Positions 47,290-60,368 of a stretch of DNA of 64,000 bases are shown piece after piece. Position 1 is the first letter of the stretch. Each line of letters starts with the position of its first letter. Origin of the DNA: Taenia hydatigena (taxonomy: Eukaryota; Platyhelminthes; Cestoda; Cyclophyllidea; Taeniidae); the NCBI GenBank assembly GCA_036345935.2, contig JADWOT020000007.1:1256517-1320516 (forward strand), given 5' to 3'. The notes below the pieces were generated by a model. It did not search any database. It worked only from the letters and a program-made list of their open reading frames with translations, and was not told where the DNA came from. The translations under genes were made by a program, and so were the position numbers.

Positions 47290-50200
47290 CAAGGGAATGG
47301 GATGCTGGCATGGCTCGGGGGCCAGCCTACGCAGCTAGGGCAATATGGCCACCTCTGTGACCCTGACCTATACCGGCACTTTAAACAAACAAGGCATTAC
47401 ACTGCCTTATTCGTCCAAATGATCATAGGGCAGAAGACAATGAGATAGACGGGAAACGCACTACATCTTTATTCATTACATAGATCTATTTCGCACTAAA
47501 ATGCACTCTTGGTGCGAGAGGTAGGAAGGAAACTAGAACCTCGTATGTGGCGATGTCATTTCACCGAAGTTGACAAAAGCCACTATTCTACTACCAATTT
47601 TTAATCAAACTACCAGCCTGCTCAAGGATAATTTTTCACAGTTTTTCGAAAATGGATACTTAAAGTTCACATAGTGCTTAGTTTCTTATTTAATTATCCA
47701 CAAATGTTATATAGATGCATATAAATTTTTCCAATAAAGCTATTTTTAACGATGGACCGCGTTTGAATTCATACGCTTGTACAGGCCCTATTCAACTTAA
47801 ATTTTTCGTGTATTCACGCATTTTCAGGATATGGAAGGTATTTATTCGATGCACTCTCATTTATTTCGGTAAAATTAAGGTCATTAGCTGCAATTAGTAT
47901 GCTGTCTCTTATGTGCTGGTTACGCAGAATGCCTAATCGCGCCAGCATTTTAACCGAATATGCTGTATTAGTTTAAGAAAAAAAGAACGGCTGAATTTTA
48001 GGCTTTACTTGGCGTTAATGATGTCCTGTAACTTGGGGCTGATGAGAATGCACCATTCGTACATACTATTTGTTTGCTGTTTATAAACTTTGATGAGGTG
48101 TGACACCTGACTGTGAAGTGTAGCCTTTTGCATCAGCTAAAGTCACTACCTGTTCAACGGAAATCCAATGTCGGTTTTGAACTAAGTGCACCTCTTCTTA
48201 CTTTCTCACTCTCTACATGTTCTACTTGTTTGCTGACATCAGTTAGTTGTGTGCTTTCACCCAGCACTAGTACATACGAAGCATTGGCAGTTCTGACTTT
48301 TACGCATTTTGTTTTGGTTCTCTGTTTAGATGGGTAGGTGACGCACGTCACTCTAGCCTAACTGGAGAAGGCTGCGTTTGGCGGGATTCAATGAGCATGT
48401 ATGTGCAAGTTGTTAGTGTGTATCACAAAGAGTGTTGAAATTGTTGCTACCGGATTAAGTGCACCGGATGTTGCTAGGTAAGATACGGCAATTTGCGTCA
48501 CACCGCATGTGAGCTCCCCTAAATAGGTGTACTTCTTTCTAAGTCAGAACAGTATCATAGGTACTATACACTTGCATTAAATGAGCGTATTCTAATTAAT
48601 CCCTTGTGGTTAGAAGGCTTGCTGTTGTTTTGTCTCTTCGCATTGTTTTTGCGGATTTGAGAAGGGCTATCCAGTAATGAGTGCAGTTAGCTGAATGTTG
48701 CATCACCATAGCGAAGTGGGCCTTTCAGAGGCTGCAGCACGTTCGCTCCTGAAGGTCAATCATAAAATCTATGAAGAACGCTCGTAGATTCTATGAATTG
48801 TTGGGGAAATTACGGTGACGACGAGCAAGATTATTTAGAAGTCTAGTCTAAGAAATTGCCGAGCTTCGTCTCTTGATAGTACTGGCCTTTCCTCAGCCGA
48901 TTTGCACGCTATGCGGACATTGTCATCTCTTCAGACGTGTCCATACCTTAAAGGGGTAGTATTTTTGCAGAAGACAGCATTTTTTAGGCTCAAGGTCAGT
49001 TCTTCTTATCATAAGCTGTCTTACACTGGGTTCAGATTGGTGCTATGCCCTCCAGATATCTATATCAAAGGAAGGAAAATCACTAAGACAAATGACACGT
49101 TTCTTTGGCAGTGAATAACTTGTGCCAGCTGCATCAGGTGTTGGACGGAGGCCGCCACGTTACGCATGATCCAAGATTCATGCAGCACATATGACAACGT
49201 AAAAGCAGGCTTCCATTTGTTTGCTCCTGTTACTTTCACGTTCTATTATCCTAAATTTGAATCAGGATGAGAGCCTCTTAGAGCAAATTTGCGACTCTGG
49301 CTATTTGTTGATGGGGAGTAAAGGAAAAGTATCCTCCTTAATTACGGCGCTCTGGTTGCTATAGTCCATGCGCAGTCACGTGCTACAGTTGATCTTTACT
49401 AGCACGATCACAGAGGCCCATGGCGACTTTGATCATTGTGTAACCTTATATTGAATTAACACTTTCAGTAGACGGCTTACTTCTAGCAACGAGTTGATAA
49501 GCTTATGAGTGGTTAGTAGATTGGTCGAATGCACCGACACCTGTTTTATTCTTCACAAAATTTGTTCGGCTATGTTTGGCGCTTTGTAATGGTAATGTGT
49601 TTGCGTACTTGGTCAGCAACTCGCAATGTACTTTCCCTCGCTATCAGTGATATGAATAGCTTTGTGTAAGTTTATCGAATTTGTCTATGTGCACGACTGC
49701 GTCATTTTGGAGGACCCTTTAAGTTTTTTCTGCAATTCCGTCGGCCTTAGTGGACGGGATACTACCTTTCTCTGTCCCGAGAAATTCTGGCATAACCTTC
49801 ATAACAGGATTTGTAATGACTGCCTCATGGTCTCTCAAAGATCCGTTTAAACAACCAAATTAGTGCATTAAATCCTCGCCTTTTCAGCCTTTGACATAGA
49901 TACCGCCCTTGTTAGGTGTCAATATATGTGCTATCACGCAGTTTTCTTTCAGTCATTAGTGTACGAGCTTCAGACTAGCATCTGATCAGTATTGTGGTGC
50001 GGACAAAGCAGTTATTATGTGAAAGGACGTTCACCACTCAGACTAACTCTTTAACACAAAGGTGATGAAACTTGAAGTGCAGCTGTGGTGGGTAAACTGA
50101 CCTGAATTTGTGTAATGGTTCCCCACCTCGGTAAGCATTATTCCGAAATCGCTTGTCGCAACGCTTCTTCTGGCTCATGTAGGGTAGTCGTGAGTGTTCG

Positions 50201-52510
50201 CGTGCGGTGCTACAAGTATACTTGCGTCTTCTTTTGGGAACAGTACAAGCTCTGTCACATTGGTGACATCGAAATGCACTCGATCCCAATAAAATCATAA
50301 TTGATTCACAAATAGTAGAGCGTATCTTTGAGATCTGGAAGGACATAGTTTATTGAGATGAACGCTGTATATTCTTATCACAGTTGCTTTTCTTGCCGTG
50401 ACAACAGAGTGTAAGTGCTCGTTCAGTTTAAACGGACGCTCCCTTAAAAAGAATGCGAGATGTCATCCACAAGAGCAGTTGTTGATTTCGGTGGCGTTTG
50501 GCTAGCAACGCAACATTCTGTCTTTGGTGTGCCGCAAACGCTTAGATCCACTGTGCTTTTGCTGACATATATGGTGTTCTTGTCGCCTTTGTGCGTGTGG
50601 ACTGCCATTCGCGGATGCATGTTCTAAGAACTTCCCATTATACGTGAAGTTAAAACAAAATCTTTGAATGTTTGAAAGCATATAAGAACGCGATTTTGCT
50701 GAGATATGGTGTCACAACCACGCTCATTACAAAGGGATGGGCTGTAGAAGAAGTTGAGAGCCGCTGGTATATATTCAGGTGATATGCACTGCTGGCGATC
50801 GCTACAATTAAGCAAATCAGGTAGCAGATGTTAACGCGTCCATTTCCTTGCAACTCTTTGCTTTGATGCCTAGTGGCCTTTGCGTTCCACAGCCGCAGTC
50901 TCCCCTCGTTATCCCCTAACGATGGACGTCACCAAGTCACACTATAATACATTGTTCTATTCCACTATTGCAGCTGCACCACCCACTTCCCATTTTTCGC
51001 GAACCTACAAAGCATGTTTACGAAAATTCGCTTGAGACGACACAACCATACGTTAACTAAAAATCTTCGATAGCTATCTGGCTGGCCAGAAGCTGGTACT
51101 TACTTTGGCATCCATCCGAAATAACGCCCTTGATGCGCAATGTAGCACAGAGCATTGCAACCTAGAATAAGGTAGTTTAGAGCAACGTAACGTAGTGCAT
51201 TTTTGTAGGAGAGATGTAGCAAAGCAGTAAAAAGAAAAGTTCTGCTTTTATCATCCATTCAAGATGTCACTGATACAGCACACTTCGCGTTTCGTCATTG
51301 AATGACCAGCAAGCAACGACCCTATTTTACTGCTGAATTATGTGGACTAACGTGTCAACCGCAGCATTGCATAATGCAATACCCTCGCTCACTTCCATTT
51401 ATCAGCTGATTTTCACTACCCTCGCCTCCATTACTGCCTTGGACATGCGACGATGTTTCATGCAGTGATTGTCGTAACCTCGGTATGGCCAGCTAATGAA
51501 GCCAATGGGACTGGTTTAATGATGTTCATCTCTTCTATATTACACTGATGAGGTCTGCATGCATTTCTATACAGCAGTAAAACAAAAAACCTTTAAAGGA
51601 AGCATTTTAATAAAAGCAAATTTTGAATTACAGGTTCGCAAATACGAGTATATTTTACCGTTAGTGCTGTGGTGCATGGGTGGAACTTTTGCAAGAGCCT
51701 AATAAACCATGTCTCTATGTTCTATAATGTTTGATTCTACTTTGCAAAATATTTGTTCGTCTATTGTTGTAGGCAAGGGTTTACCAGATCAAAGGCTTGC
51801 CTGTTTGCTTTCAAAAATTACATCAGCGTCAGCAAAGTCAAGAGTCAGTATTTGCTTATTTTATTTTGATTGGTATCATTGCCCTCCTGTTGACGAACAA
51901 CTGCTACTTGCTGTTTGTGGCTTAACTGAATTTGGGCAAATTACACAAGGCACCAAGTCAATGTTTGGAAGATTATGGAGTAACTGCAATCTATACCAAA
52001 AGCTCCATTCATAAAAGTTTGCTGAAATAGGCTTTGGTGGATTGATGCCGGCATTTGATTCCTCCTATTGTAAAAGTATTATTATCCGGCTCATCATTAT
52101 CATTTGTGCGAAGGACAAATGCATTCGTTTTTACAGCTGAGTTCAAAATTCTCCCTGATTTTAGGGTGATGAAGGAAGGAGGGCGAGGAAAGTTGAAGTG
52201 TTACTCTTCATGGCTCACCTGCAATGCGCGTCTGTGGCGACCGCTAAAAATGCGTGAAGAGTTTACCTAGTGCACTCGGAACAAAACTTCCCTCGATGTT
52301 GTCCGCTTGATCTACAGCACAACTACCTAATGCCTTCAGATACATTTGCTATCGAAACATCTCCTCCATTGCGCCCGTTGCACAAGACAATGCAATTGGA
52401 AATGTATAACCAGCCAAAGTGAAGGGGAAGATACAGGGCTACCTCTTCCACCCATCGCTCCACAGACGTGCAACAGCCTGATCGTCGTCAGCTAGTTTTA
52501 TATTGTTCGC
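47290..52510. other. no recognisable gene
   Basis: Many short frames on both strands, none with a recognisable domain or with a matching splice pattern. No R1-R3 copies or RNA genes were seen. Confidence 0.5.
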
Positions 52511-52691
52511 GCTTGGCACGCTTGGCACGAATTTTGCCTTTGCCTCCACAAACAAACAGCATAGCACCTAGCCGACACCTTTCACCCTAATATGATCCTC
52601 GAATCGTCTGTGGTCATGTTTTCATTCCGATCGCCAAAAATAAGAATAAAGTATTCATCGATAAAAGGAACAAGATGAGGGAGAATTGAAT
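52511..52691 (-). repeat. dispersed repeat R3, copy 1
   Basis: The reverse complement matches 56529-56712: 'ctccctcatcttgtt', 'atgaatacttt', 'ttcttatttttggcga', 'aaacatga/agacatga', 'ggaggcaaaggcaaa' and 'gccaagc' occur in the same order. Both copies can encode a similar peptide around EYF(I/V)LIFGD, so R3 may come from a protein-coding source. Copy 1 carries an extra segment near 52570-52600. It overlaps the 5' half of a tRNA-Gly-like relic. Confidence 0.65.
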
Positions 52692-52736
52692 ACGCCTTCC
52701 AAGCAGTCGATCCGGGTTTGACTCTCGGCATACGCA
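52664..52736 (+). pseudogene. tRNA-Gly (TCC)-like pseudogene
   Basis: The 3' half matches eukaryotic tRNA-Gly: anticodon loop CTTCCAA with anticodon TCC at 52698-52700, then GCAGT, the T arm CCGGG-TTTGACT-CTCGG, and an acceptor strand ending catacgca. The 5' anticodon stem strand (TACGC) pairs only at its two inner positions, and the D arm and 5' acceptor are not recognisable. It is a decayed gene or a truncated retrocopy. Confidence 0.55.
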
Positions 52737-52739
52737 GCC

Positions 52740-55115
52740 GTCGATTCGATTCGCCTTTACAACCTCTAAAAGACAATCCACATGAAAGCAGCTACTCCCT
52801 TAATAAGAGAGCATGCTGCTTTGTCAGATTTGCAGCTTTTACAAAAAACGTTAAGCTAAATAAAACAAAACATATTGAGCCTACCTGATCCATTTACCGC
52901 TTCTAACCAGATACAACCATGCTTGTCGCAAGAGTGCATGGTAAACACATAATTTCTCTTGGTTTACACCAGAAAAGAAACTAGTTAAATGCCAACTCTG
53001 TACAAAGCCACATTCTCTACCTCAGCACAAACCTGGCGCTAGTTCATTACTGCATGCAAAACTGTCGCTTCGAATTCGGGAAGCAATTGACCTCGGTGTC
53101 ACTACCTGTGGCGAGGCCAATTTTGACTGCATTGAGAGGCTCTGGCATTTGCATGTTGATTACATGCACCCATTGGGCTGAATTCTTTTGATACTCCCCC
53201 ATTGATCCTAGATTTGATGGAAAAGACTGTCCGTGCCATGAGGTCGGCAAGGATGCTGTTTGTAAGGAAAGTTACAAAAGGCGTTAGACCATTCCATTGG
53301 GTGTGACTTAAATATGTCCGTTAACTTAAAGCAAGTGATTGCGCACGATGCAATAGTGCAGGCGATCATTTCAGCTAACTGTCGAAAGTGGCTAGGCATT
53401 TACCGCTGCTGGATTGGCACTGGACATCTGGCCATGTGACGCCATCATTGACATGAACGGCATGCGAACAAACACATCAAGACTGACTTCTTTAGGATCA
53501 GCTTCATGTTTCAGCTATGATGGAAGGTTTTCTGTTACCAGCAAAAAGGCGCTATGCTGCATTCGTACGCAATGTCCTGACAGATTTATAACTGAAGTTA
53601 TCAATTTGACTGTTTATAATTACACAACTGCATAAAAATCGAATAGATACTCCAGGATTTAACTTGAGGTGCGACAAGAAGTAAGCGCATGCAAGCTCAT
53701 TCTTAGCTTCTAGTAGCCAAAGCCTGAGCTACAATGGGCATGCACTGTACTCCTTTATAGCATGGAATAAGGGACTAAGTGTTGGATATATGGAGGTTAC
53801 TACTTCCACCTCAGCGTCTTTATCCTACTCCTTCCTTACCTCACTGTTCTACATTTTGACGGGCCTGTTCGCTTGTTTCGCTTGAATTATGGCTGGATCA
53901 TTATTATTACCACCATCAATATCGGCCTCAGGAGTGCTTATCATTTATTTGATAACTAGAGTTAGGTAGTCAACGGTTTCGGTTAATGGCGAATCCGAAA
54001 TGCGAAAGAAAATAAGTAGAAGCTAGAGGCAATTAATGAAAGTCGGCGCATTTGTTACTAGCACTGAACTTGTCAGATTTGAATGCCTGCAGATGTGCTA
54101 CTCCCTCTGTCCTTTCTTTGGTCATTTGGCGAAATCACATAAAGCACGGCTTTGTTAAGTCATTTTCCTAGTGTAATTTGCATAAACACGTTAAATAAGG
54201 TTATTTTAAGCAAAAATGTTAGCCACCTTTTGCAATAATGTCAACTGCATAAATGGCACAATTAATTGTGACTCAGCATTGGTGGGCCTCTTTAATATGC
54301 GATCGCGTCTGGCTCTTCGCATAGTATCAAGTATTCGAATATCGCATATATAACCACATGCGGTGCAACTGATTCGTCAATCAGAATATTATGATCTACT
54401 CTAAAAGTCAACGAAATTACGCAAACAAATTATAGACAACATTTTGAACGGTTATCATTGGTTTGAGTCGTCTCGAAAAGCATTCTTTGCTACCTACTAT
54501 TGGAAATTAGGCATGGTCGTTTTCTAATCATTAAATATTGTTCAGTTTAAAGTATATTTTGCATTACGTGCTGTCGGACAGACCCATTATAGCATATAGT
54601 ACTGCAGATAAGTGATGCCTTTCTTCAATGTGTGACGCTAAGTTTTAAGCACTGTATACATACAACAGTGTCATCATATCCAATAATCAATCTACCTATC
54701 AATCTCTTAAACAAACTAAGACGGATAGCAAAGGTAGCTGCAAGCCACTGAGACAATAGAAGTAAAATTTAATCCGCGTGTGTCCTCGGTCGAAATGAAG
54801 TCCAGCTTGCCATCGTGGAAGGCAGTTACGCTAACTACCGCGCCGAAATACAGGTCGCAAAATTTTTTGGTGGAAGATGTGGAAAAAAGCTACTGTGGCA
54901 ACTTATCCCACCTCAAAATCTGAAAATTGCGATGAACCACGTGTCACGAGATGAGTCACTGCGAGGTGGGTCTGCGCACGCAACAGACCCCACGGCCTGT
55001 TTACCGGTCCGGCAGACAGACCTTTACGTAGCCGCAACCCAATTAGAGGCGTAGAAGCTTTTATTGAAAATTGAGCAATGCGACGGGCCTTCCCCTCACC
55101 TGTTAAAAAATTTGA
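52740..55115. other. no recognisable gene
   Basis: No supported feature. A frame at 54815-55054 (+) is followed by a GC-rich segment that looks like it could belong to a repeat family, but no second copy is in the window. Confidence 0.45.
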
Positions 55116-55119
55116 TACT

Positions 55120-55204
55120 CATCAGAAGGTGGGATTTAAATCCGCAGATCCTCTGGAACCAGATTTCAACTGACTGCGCAGTATACTGCAGTGCACGACG
55201 TGAC
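55120..55204 (-). pseudogene. class II tRNA-like pseudogene (Ser-TGA or Leu)
   Basis: The reverse strand gives an 85-nt class II-length sequence. It has an anticodon-loop-like GTTGAAA followed by TCTGG, a long variable arm (ttccagagga), a B box GGATTTAAATCC, and a 3' end cccaccttctgat typical of Leu/Ser tRNAs. The 5' anticodon strand and the 5' acceptor do not pair well, and the A box is lost. The identity is undecided between Ser(TGA) and Leu. Confidence 0.4.
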
Positions 55205-55209
55205 GTTTG

Positions 55210-56525
55210 AAGTGGCCCTAAAACAGCATTGAATGCTTTTGGGGAACCAGATTTAGCCACCCACTCGTTTTTCCGCACTGCTTTATATTCATTTCATCTG
55301 CACGTCACCAAGTATCGAAATTGATCACATTTTCCTTCAAGGTGGAAGCAATCAGTAAACGACTAGATCAAATTACTCCTTAACTAGTCCGTAGCATAAG
55401 CAAGTTTGCAAAAGATCCAAAGCCTATGGGGGTTTCTACGCAAGAAGCATAAATCGTGCAGCTTATGTTCTTCCGACGTCAATATCATTAGCTCTGGTTG
55501 AGACAATTATCTACAGATTTACCATCACTGATCCGTCGTGTTGCTACTACGCTAATTTGATTATTAACCTGTATTCTAGTCTGCTTTTTTAATTTGCCTC
55601 TGTTTATACGTCCTGGTCTAGCAATCTCACTTTGTGGGAAGACCAGATGCTACTACAGAGCAAAGGCATAAATGCATCGCAAAACTTGAATCGAGGTGAA
55701 AGTAAAGAGACTGATCAAAGGCAACTCTGCCGTCTATAAAGCGGATTATGTGGACAGCTATGCAATGGGTGAAACTCTAACGTTTTGGATGATGCGACGC
55801 CTTAAAGTAGCATTTGCTGTGCCACCCATCTGATGTAAAACTTGAGATCGTATTTACCATTTGGACTGAATAAAAGAGTTGTTTTGCAGCTTATGTAGCA
55901 CAAGAAACCTCGTCTCCATATAACTGCCTTCCGATTAACAAACTCCATGCACCAAAAATCATAACAGATGAAGTTACGGACTACAAGCCTCAAACGATTA
56001 TTAGGATCCAACCGTGAGAAGGGCGAAGGAAAGCCATTGAGAGAAAGGTTTGCAGTTGGATTCTGGTATTATGGTTTCACTACAGCATAGAACAACATTT
56101 TGTCACTTGATAACATACGCTGAGATTCCACTAGATGACTATTTGCTTGATATGAATAATATTTCCTTTGTCACCAGCCCTTTTCCTATTTGATATCTGC
56201 GCTTTAGCTTTGCTTAAGATCGAATAAAATTCTTCGTAATGCATTTGCAATGTTTAATGAGGAAGATCCTGTGTAATTACACCCCTTAAAAGAACTATGC
56301 AGCGCTATGAATAGGACATAAACTTGATCGCGGTGCTTTGACAAAACGCCTTTTAAGTCCTACTTTTTTACGAAGATCAAACACAAGGTGTTGCCTAAGT
56401 AAGTTCTTTTGCAACGCTCTTGGCGATCATAAGCTAGAACACCTAATTTTGCACTTAAGATGTTTTCTATTTCTTATTAATGGCAACATTTAAATGAGGC
56501 CATAACCTCATGAAAATTGCCATAG
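55210..56525. other. no recognisable gene
   Basis: Short unlinked frames only. Confidence 0.5.
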
Positions 56526-56528
56526 TGC

Positions 56529-56712
56529 GGTTTCAATGCTCCCTCATCTTGTTTCGTTTATTTGTTTAGCAATATGTTTATAGGCCTATGTCAATGAATA
56601 CTTTGTTCTTATTTTTGGCGACCAAGGTAAAGACATGAGTGTCGTCTAAGTGACACGTTGTTTGCCCTTGGAGGCAAAGGCAAACTTTGCGCCAAGCTTG
56701 CGTGTTATTAAG
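56529..56712 (+). repeat. dispersed repeat R3, copy 2
   Basis: Homologue of 52511-52691 in the opposite orientation, about 4 kb away. No tRNA-like sequence adjoins this copy, so the tRNA-Gly relic is not an integral part of R3. It contains an extra block near 56555-56588 compared with copy 1. Confidence 0.65.
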
Positions 56713-58100
56713 AGGGCTCGAATTGTGGATTATAATGTTGATTACTTCAAGAAGAGATGAATCTTTGTCAACCTTTGTCACATTTCCATTATTTTTATTA
56801 GTTACGAGGCTGATTGAATATTATCTCCTGCCACTTAATTGTCGTAGTGGTTATATTTGGTGATGTAAAGTAGTCATGCCTAAATGTCAGCTACAACGCA
56901 TCGCCTTCGATTCCCTCGACTTTTCGTCCACCTGGAAAGGAGTAGCTCATGTGTCACCCAAACAAAAAAACCACGAAAACAAGATGCTCAGATTAGGAGG
57001 TGTAAATAATTTGACATAGTAACATTGTGCGACAATGGAGCAAAGCTTTTGAAAATAAAGCGCCTCGAGCCCTTTTTGTCAAAGTGACTTAGAATTCACC
57101 GCAAATAATAAAATTAGTTCTTTAGCTTCATCAGGCTTATAAAATCTTCCTACCCGAGCAACCATTTAGTACACAGTAAGTTATTGATGGGATCCTACAG
57201 GGAAGGGAAATTGGAAAGCCGAACGTCTTTAAGCCAAGTTGTCATCTAAACACAAAGCAGTGGCTTAACATTACCACGGTGAACCCAGAAATGCTTTAAT
57301 AATAGAGAATACAAATTGCATGAGTTTCAGCACTAAGTCTGCAGTGCAGTTTGAAAAGACGATGGTTGGATGCACTAATTTTGCACCATGAATGCAGGCT
57401 TGCACGACAATAGAACAGAACCCACGTTGCACACATCTTTAAGTCCCGCGCGTTTCCAAGAAAGCCGTAAAGGTGCTTTGACAATGTACTCATTGGCTTT
57501 CCTTTGAAGAGCAGTGGATTGTAAAAACTTTAAAAATGACTTGATTGAAATGAATTCCCTTTTGTGTTAGATTAAATTTTGCGCTGCTCTCACGGTATTT
57601 AAGCTCTCCCGGTGGGAGGAGCCGTTACGTTGGCCCATTCTCTTAACATCAATTTTAAACTAAACTTTAGACTTGTGGACAAATAATTAATGCTAACTGA
57701 AAATCACACGCAACAGGCCATTACAGTACCTGCTTGATTGATGGCATGTGTTCTTGGTTTTCGACCGCTAATTGTTGCAAAACTGGCGTTGATTTCATTA
57801 AGCACTCAAAGCTTGTATCCTAATACTTTCTAGGATATTGATCACCTTATCCTTTTATTAACCTGTCGCTATGAACTTCTCTCTCTTTCACCTCGTTAAT
57901 AAGCCTTCTGTGCGTTTGTAAACAAATGCATCACAGACATTTAACTTTGACGTCTTCGAGGACAATCCCAGTGCTACATGAACCCAGCTAAAATATTCGG
58001 CTGCATGGGATCTTAATTGTCCCTATTTAAGCGCATGTAATGCCTTAAATGGCTGCTTGATTTTTGATTTGGGCAACAAGTCATTAACGGAACTCAACCC
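56713..58100. other. no recognisable gene
   Basis: Nothing supportable seen. Confidence 0.5.
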
Positions 58101-58189
58101 TTTTGTCTCCCCTGAGCATCCTGGTATCCCAGACTAAGCCGATGGCCTTGATTCTAACCTATCGTCGACAATGCATGTCCTGGCAGACT

Positions 58190-58297
58190 ACTATGCTACC
58201 TTTCTTCGTCAGAAAAGTCTCAGCGTGTCACACATGCGCTGAGACGAAGTCACATCCATCTCCGGTCTTCAAAAAGCACCCGACTGACATTTGTTAA
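58190..58297 (+). pseudogene. possible LTR-retroelement integrase zinc-finger relic
   Basis: In frame with 58103-58297, the peptide FFVRKVSACHTCAETKSHPSPV resembles the second half of the H2C2 zinc-binding module of Ty3/gypsy-type integrases, where a 'V..C..C...K' segment precedes the catalytic core. The two histidines are not visible upstream in the same frame, and no D,D-35-E core follows. The similarity is short and may be chance. Confidence 0.2.
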
Positions 58298-58299
58298 GT

Positions 58300-59660
58300 T
58301 CGTTTTAGGTCTGGTTTCTTACATTAGATTTATCTATTTGATTTGTTGAAAATATTCTCGTCTTATCATTTCTTCGTCTTCAGGGCTTCATTTTAAGTCT
58401 TTGGTAAAACACCTACCTAAACCTCGTCAGTAAGATGTCCTTGGGATTAAAATGAATGCTGGTCATATAGCTTCAAATCCTGAAACCAGAAGGTGCTGCG
58501 ATGGCCGCAGATTCGTTTTGATTATTCACACGTCTCTACGAGGATACTAAAATTAAAAAAGCTTAAGCATCAACCGATGCCAACTTTCGGCCTCTGCTTT
58601 TCTCTATCAGTTAGTGCTCATAAGGTGGCACGCATTTCTAGCTTAGACATATAAGCATATTCCTTCATCACCGGTAAACTGGCCCTTTCACTAGAGAGCC
58701 ATATCTGGCCAAAATGCTGCCAGCGTACAGGACTGTGAAGAGCCTTCTGACCAGACTAATAAAGTCTAATCCACAAGGTACAACAAAAAAGGCAAATTAT
58801 TTCTACGCGCTATACCTACAAAAGAGCAAAACTTTTTAAATCACAAAATATTCATTACACTTTTCCAGTTTGAGTCGCATATTAAAATAACCGCAATCAA
58901 GCGGGCGAGTAACTAAAGAAACTAGGGGGGATCATCGCTTCCACCGGGGATGTTAAACTGCTGTTTCACTCTATGTAGGAGGGGTAAAAGCTAGTCTGTC
59001 AATGACTGGTCCTGAGGATCCATTAGCAGCAAGTCCAAGCGCTGTGATCTATCTCTACGTGTAAAAAAGCATAGGTGTGGCCAACTACTAAACAGTAAAT
59101 AAGTAGGTATGACTGAAAAATCTGCACTTACGGTGGCGCTGAGGGTTCGATTTCACCAAGAAAAGCTCTTCGTTTAACTTTTTGATTGTCTTCTGATGTC
59201 TATCATCCATCAACGCCTAAAGGAAAGTTACAGTCTGTATTTCTGCAAAGTAAAAGACCGCGGCGACAGAATCTATTGCACTCCCAGAAAACAGAGTGCG
59301 CAGGGTGCTAAGTAATAAAGAGCTTCGAGTTTGGGCTGCAGAGGGTGCAACTCAGTGGACTCAAGAGAGTTTTACTCGAAGCTTAGGACTCAGTTTTATT
59401 GATTCCGACTCAGCTAGAGATGTTGGAGTCGATGAATTTGAAGGCGACATTACGGGGTCTACTGACGGAGCCTCGATGAACGAGCCTTAACCGCCTAGAT
59501 TCAAAGAAAGCAACATTAAGATGATGCCAAGCTACGATTCGGGAAACCTCTGAAAGAAAATTTTACAGTGAAACTAATATTTATATCAAATCTGCCATCA
59601 AATATTTTACTGACGTCAGATCATCCTTTACTGTGGCATTAATTCGATAAACTACAGATT
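58300..59660. other. no recognisable gene
   Basis: A 64-codon frame at 59296-59490 (+) has a plausible acidic, protein-like composition but no motif. Nothing else was recognised. Confidence 0.45.
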
Positions 59661-59665
59661 TCTAG

Positions 59666-60229
59666 TTAAAATGGTTTGCACTTCTGTATAAAATACTTCC
59701 TCACCGTAGTAGACCCTACGTTCTCCCCAAATGACAATTTGTTGGGTGAGATAAGGCTCCCCTTTGAGGACACTCTTGAAGACGTAGGTTCCAAAGGACC
59801 AAAGCTATTGCATCTTGCGTTGGCAGTATTAACTATAATATTCCTCGTGGCTGTGGCAGCCAGATTGTTGGCCTTCCCAAGACCTGAATGCTGGAAGACA
59901 ATGTTATGGGCAAGGCTCGTTCACATTGAGAAGATCATCTTACATACACAGCAAGGAAAAGCAGAGGCAGTTATTACATCGCCTTCACCTAGCTGCGTGC
60001 TGTCATTGCTGACCGACCTATGGGTGTTGTAGTCAGTTGAGACGGTGGCATAGCATTGCCATGATGTCGAAGGCCCACTCGAGACATCCGTAGCTGAGCA
60101 ACGAAACAATCGATATTGACCCTGTCGTTTATTTGCCTTGTGCTGATCAAGAGTACGACGAGTCTCTCCATTACTTGAGATTACCACCTTCCCTTCTCTT
60201 CCGTGCATAATTTCAATGTGCTTTCTCAG
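59666..60229 (-). pseudogene. C2H2 zinc-finger gene remnant
   Basis: The reverse frame reads LRKHIEIMHGREG, the helix and HxxxxH end of a C2H2 finger. A polar linker of about 75 residues follows, then ASAFPCCVCKMIFSM, a stop (TGA, 59921-59923), and TSLAHNIVFQHSG. The last two parts together make a second finger (C-x2-C, F, L, H-x5-H). The frame then stays open about 60 more residues to TAA at 59666-59668. A stop also lies a few codons upstream of the first finger (NNWK-stop-NL). Two stops in conserved finger positions indicate a pseudogene. An overlapping + strand frame (59676-60032) has a hydrophobic segment but no other support. Confidence 0.6.
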
Positions 60230-60317
60230 ATTTTACTTCCAGTTGTTAACACAGTAGCAAAATGGTTTCTAAAGAGTTATTTAACAATATAGCAGTGATG
60301 TAATAGTTCTTATTAGC
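60072..60317. repeat. left arm of zinc-finger inverted repeat
   Basis: Reverse complement of 60505-60723 with roughly nine in ten bases matching by eye. It carries 23 extra nt (in the NNWK segment) that are missing from the right arm. The loop of about 190 bp holds other parts of the same zinc-finger family. Confidence 0.75.
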
Positions 60318-60368
60318 GACCAGGTCTCGTCTTCACAGGTCAATCCACCATCGGCAAAGCGACGTTCC

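Noticed and set aside
59676..60032. 118-codon forward frame with a hydrophobic segment
   Set aside because: It overlaps the reverse-strand zinc-finger remnant, whose motif evidence is stronger.
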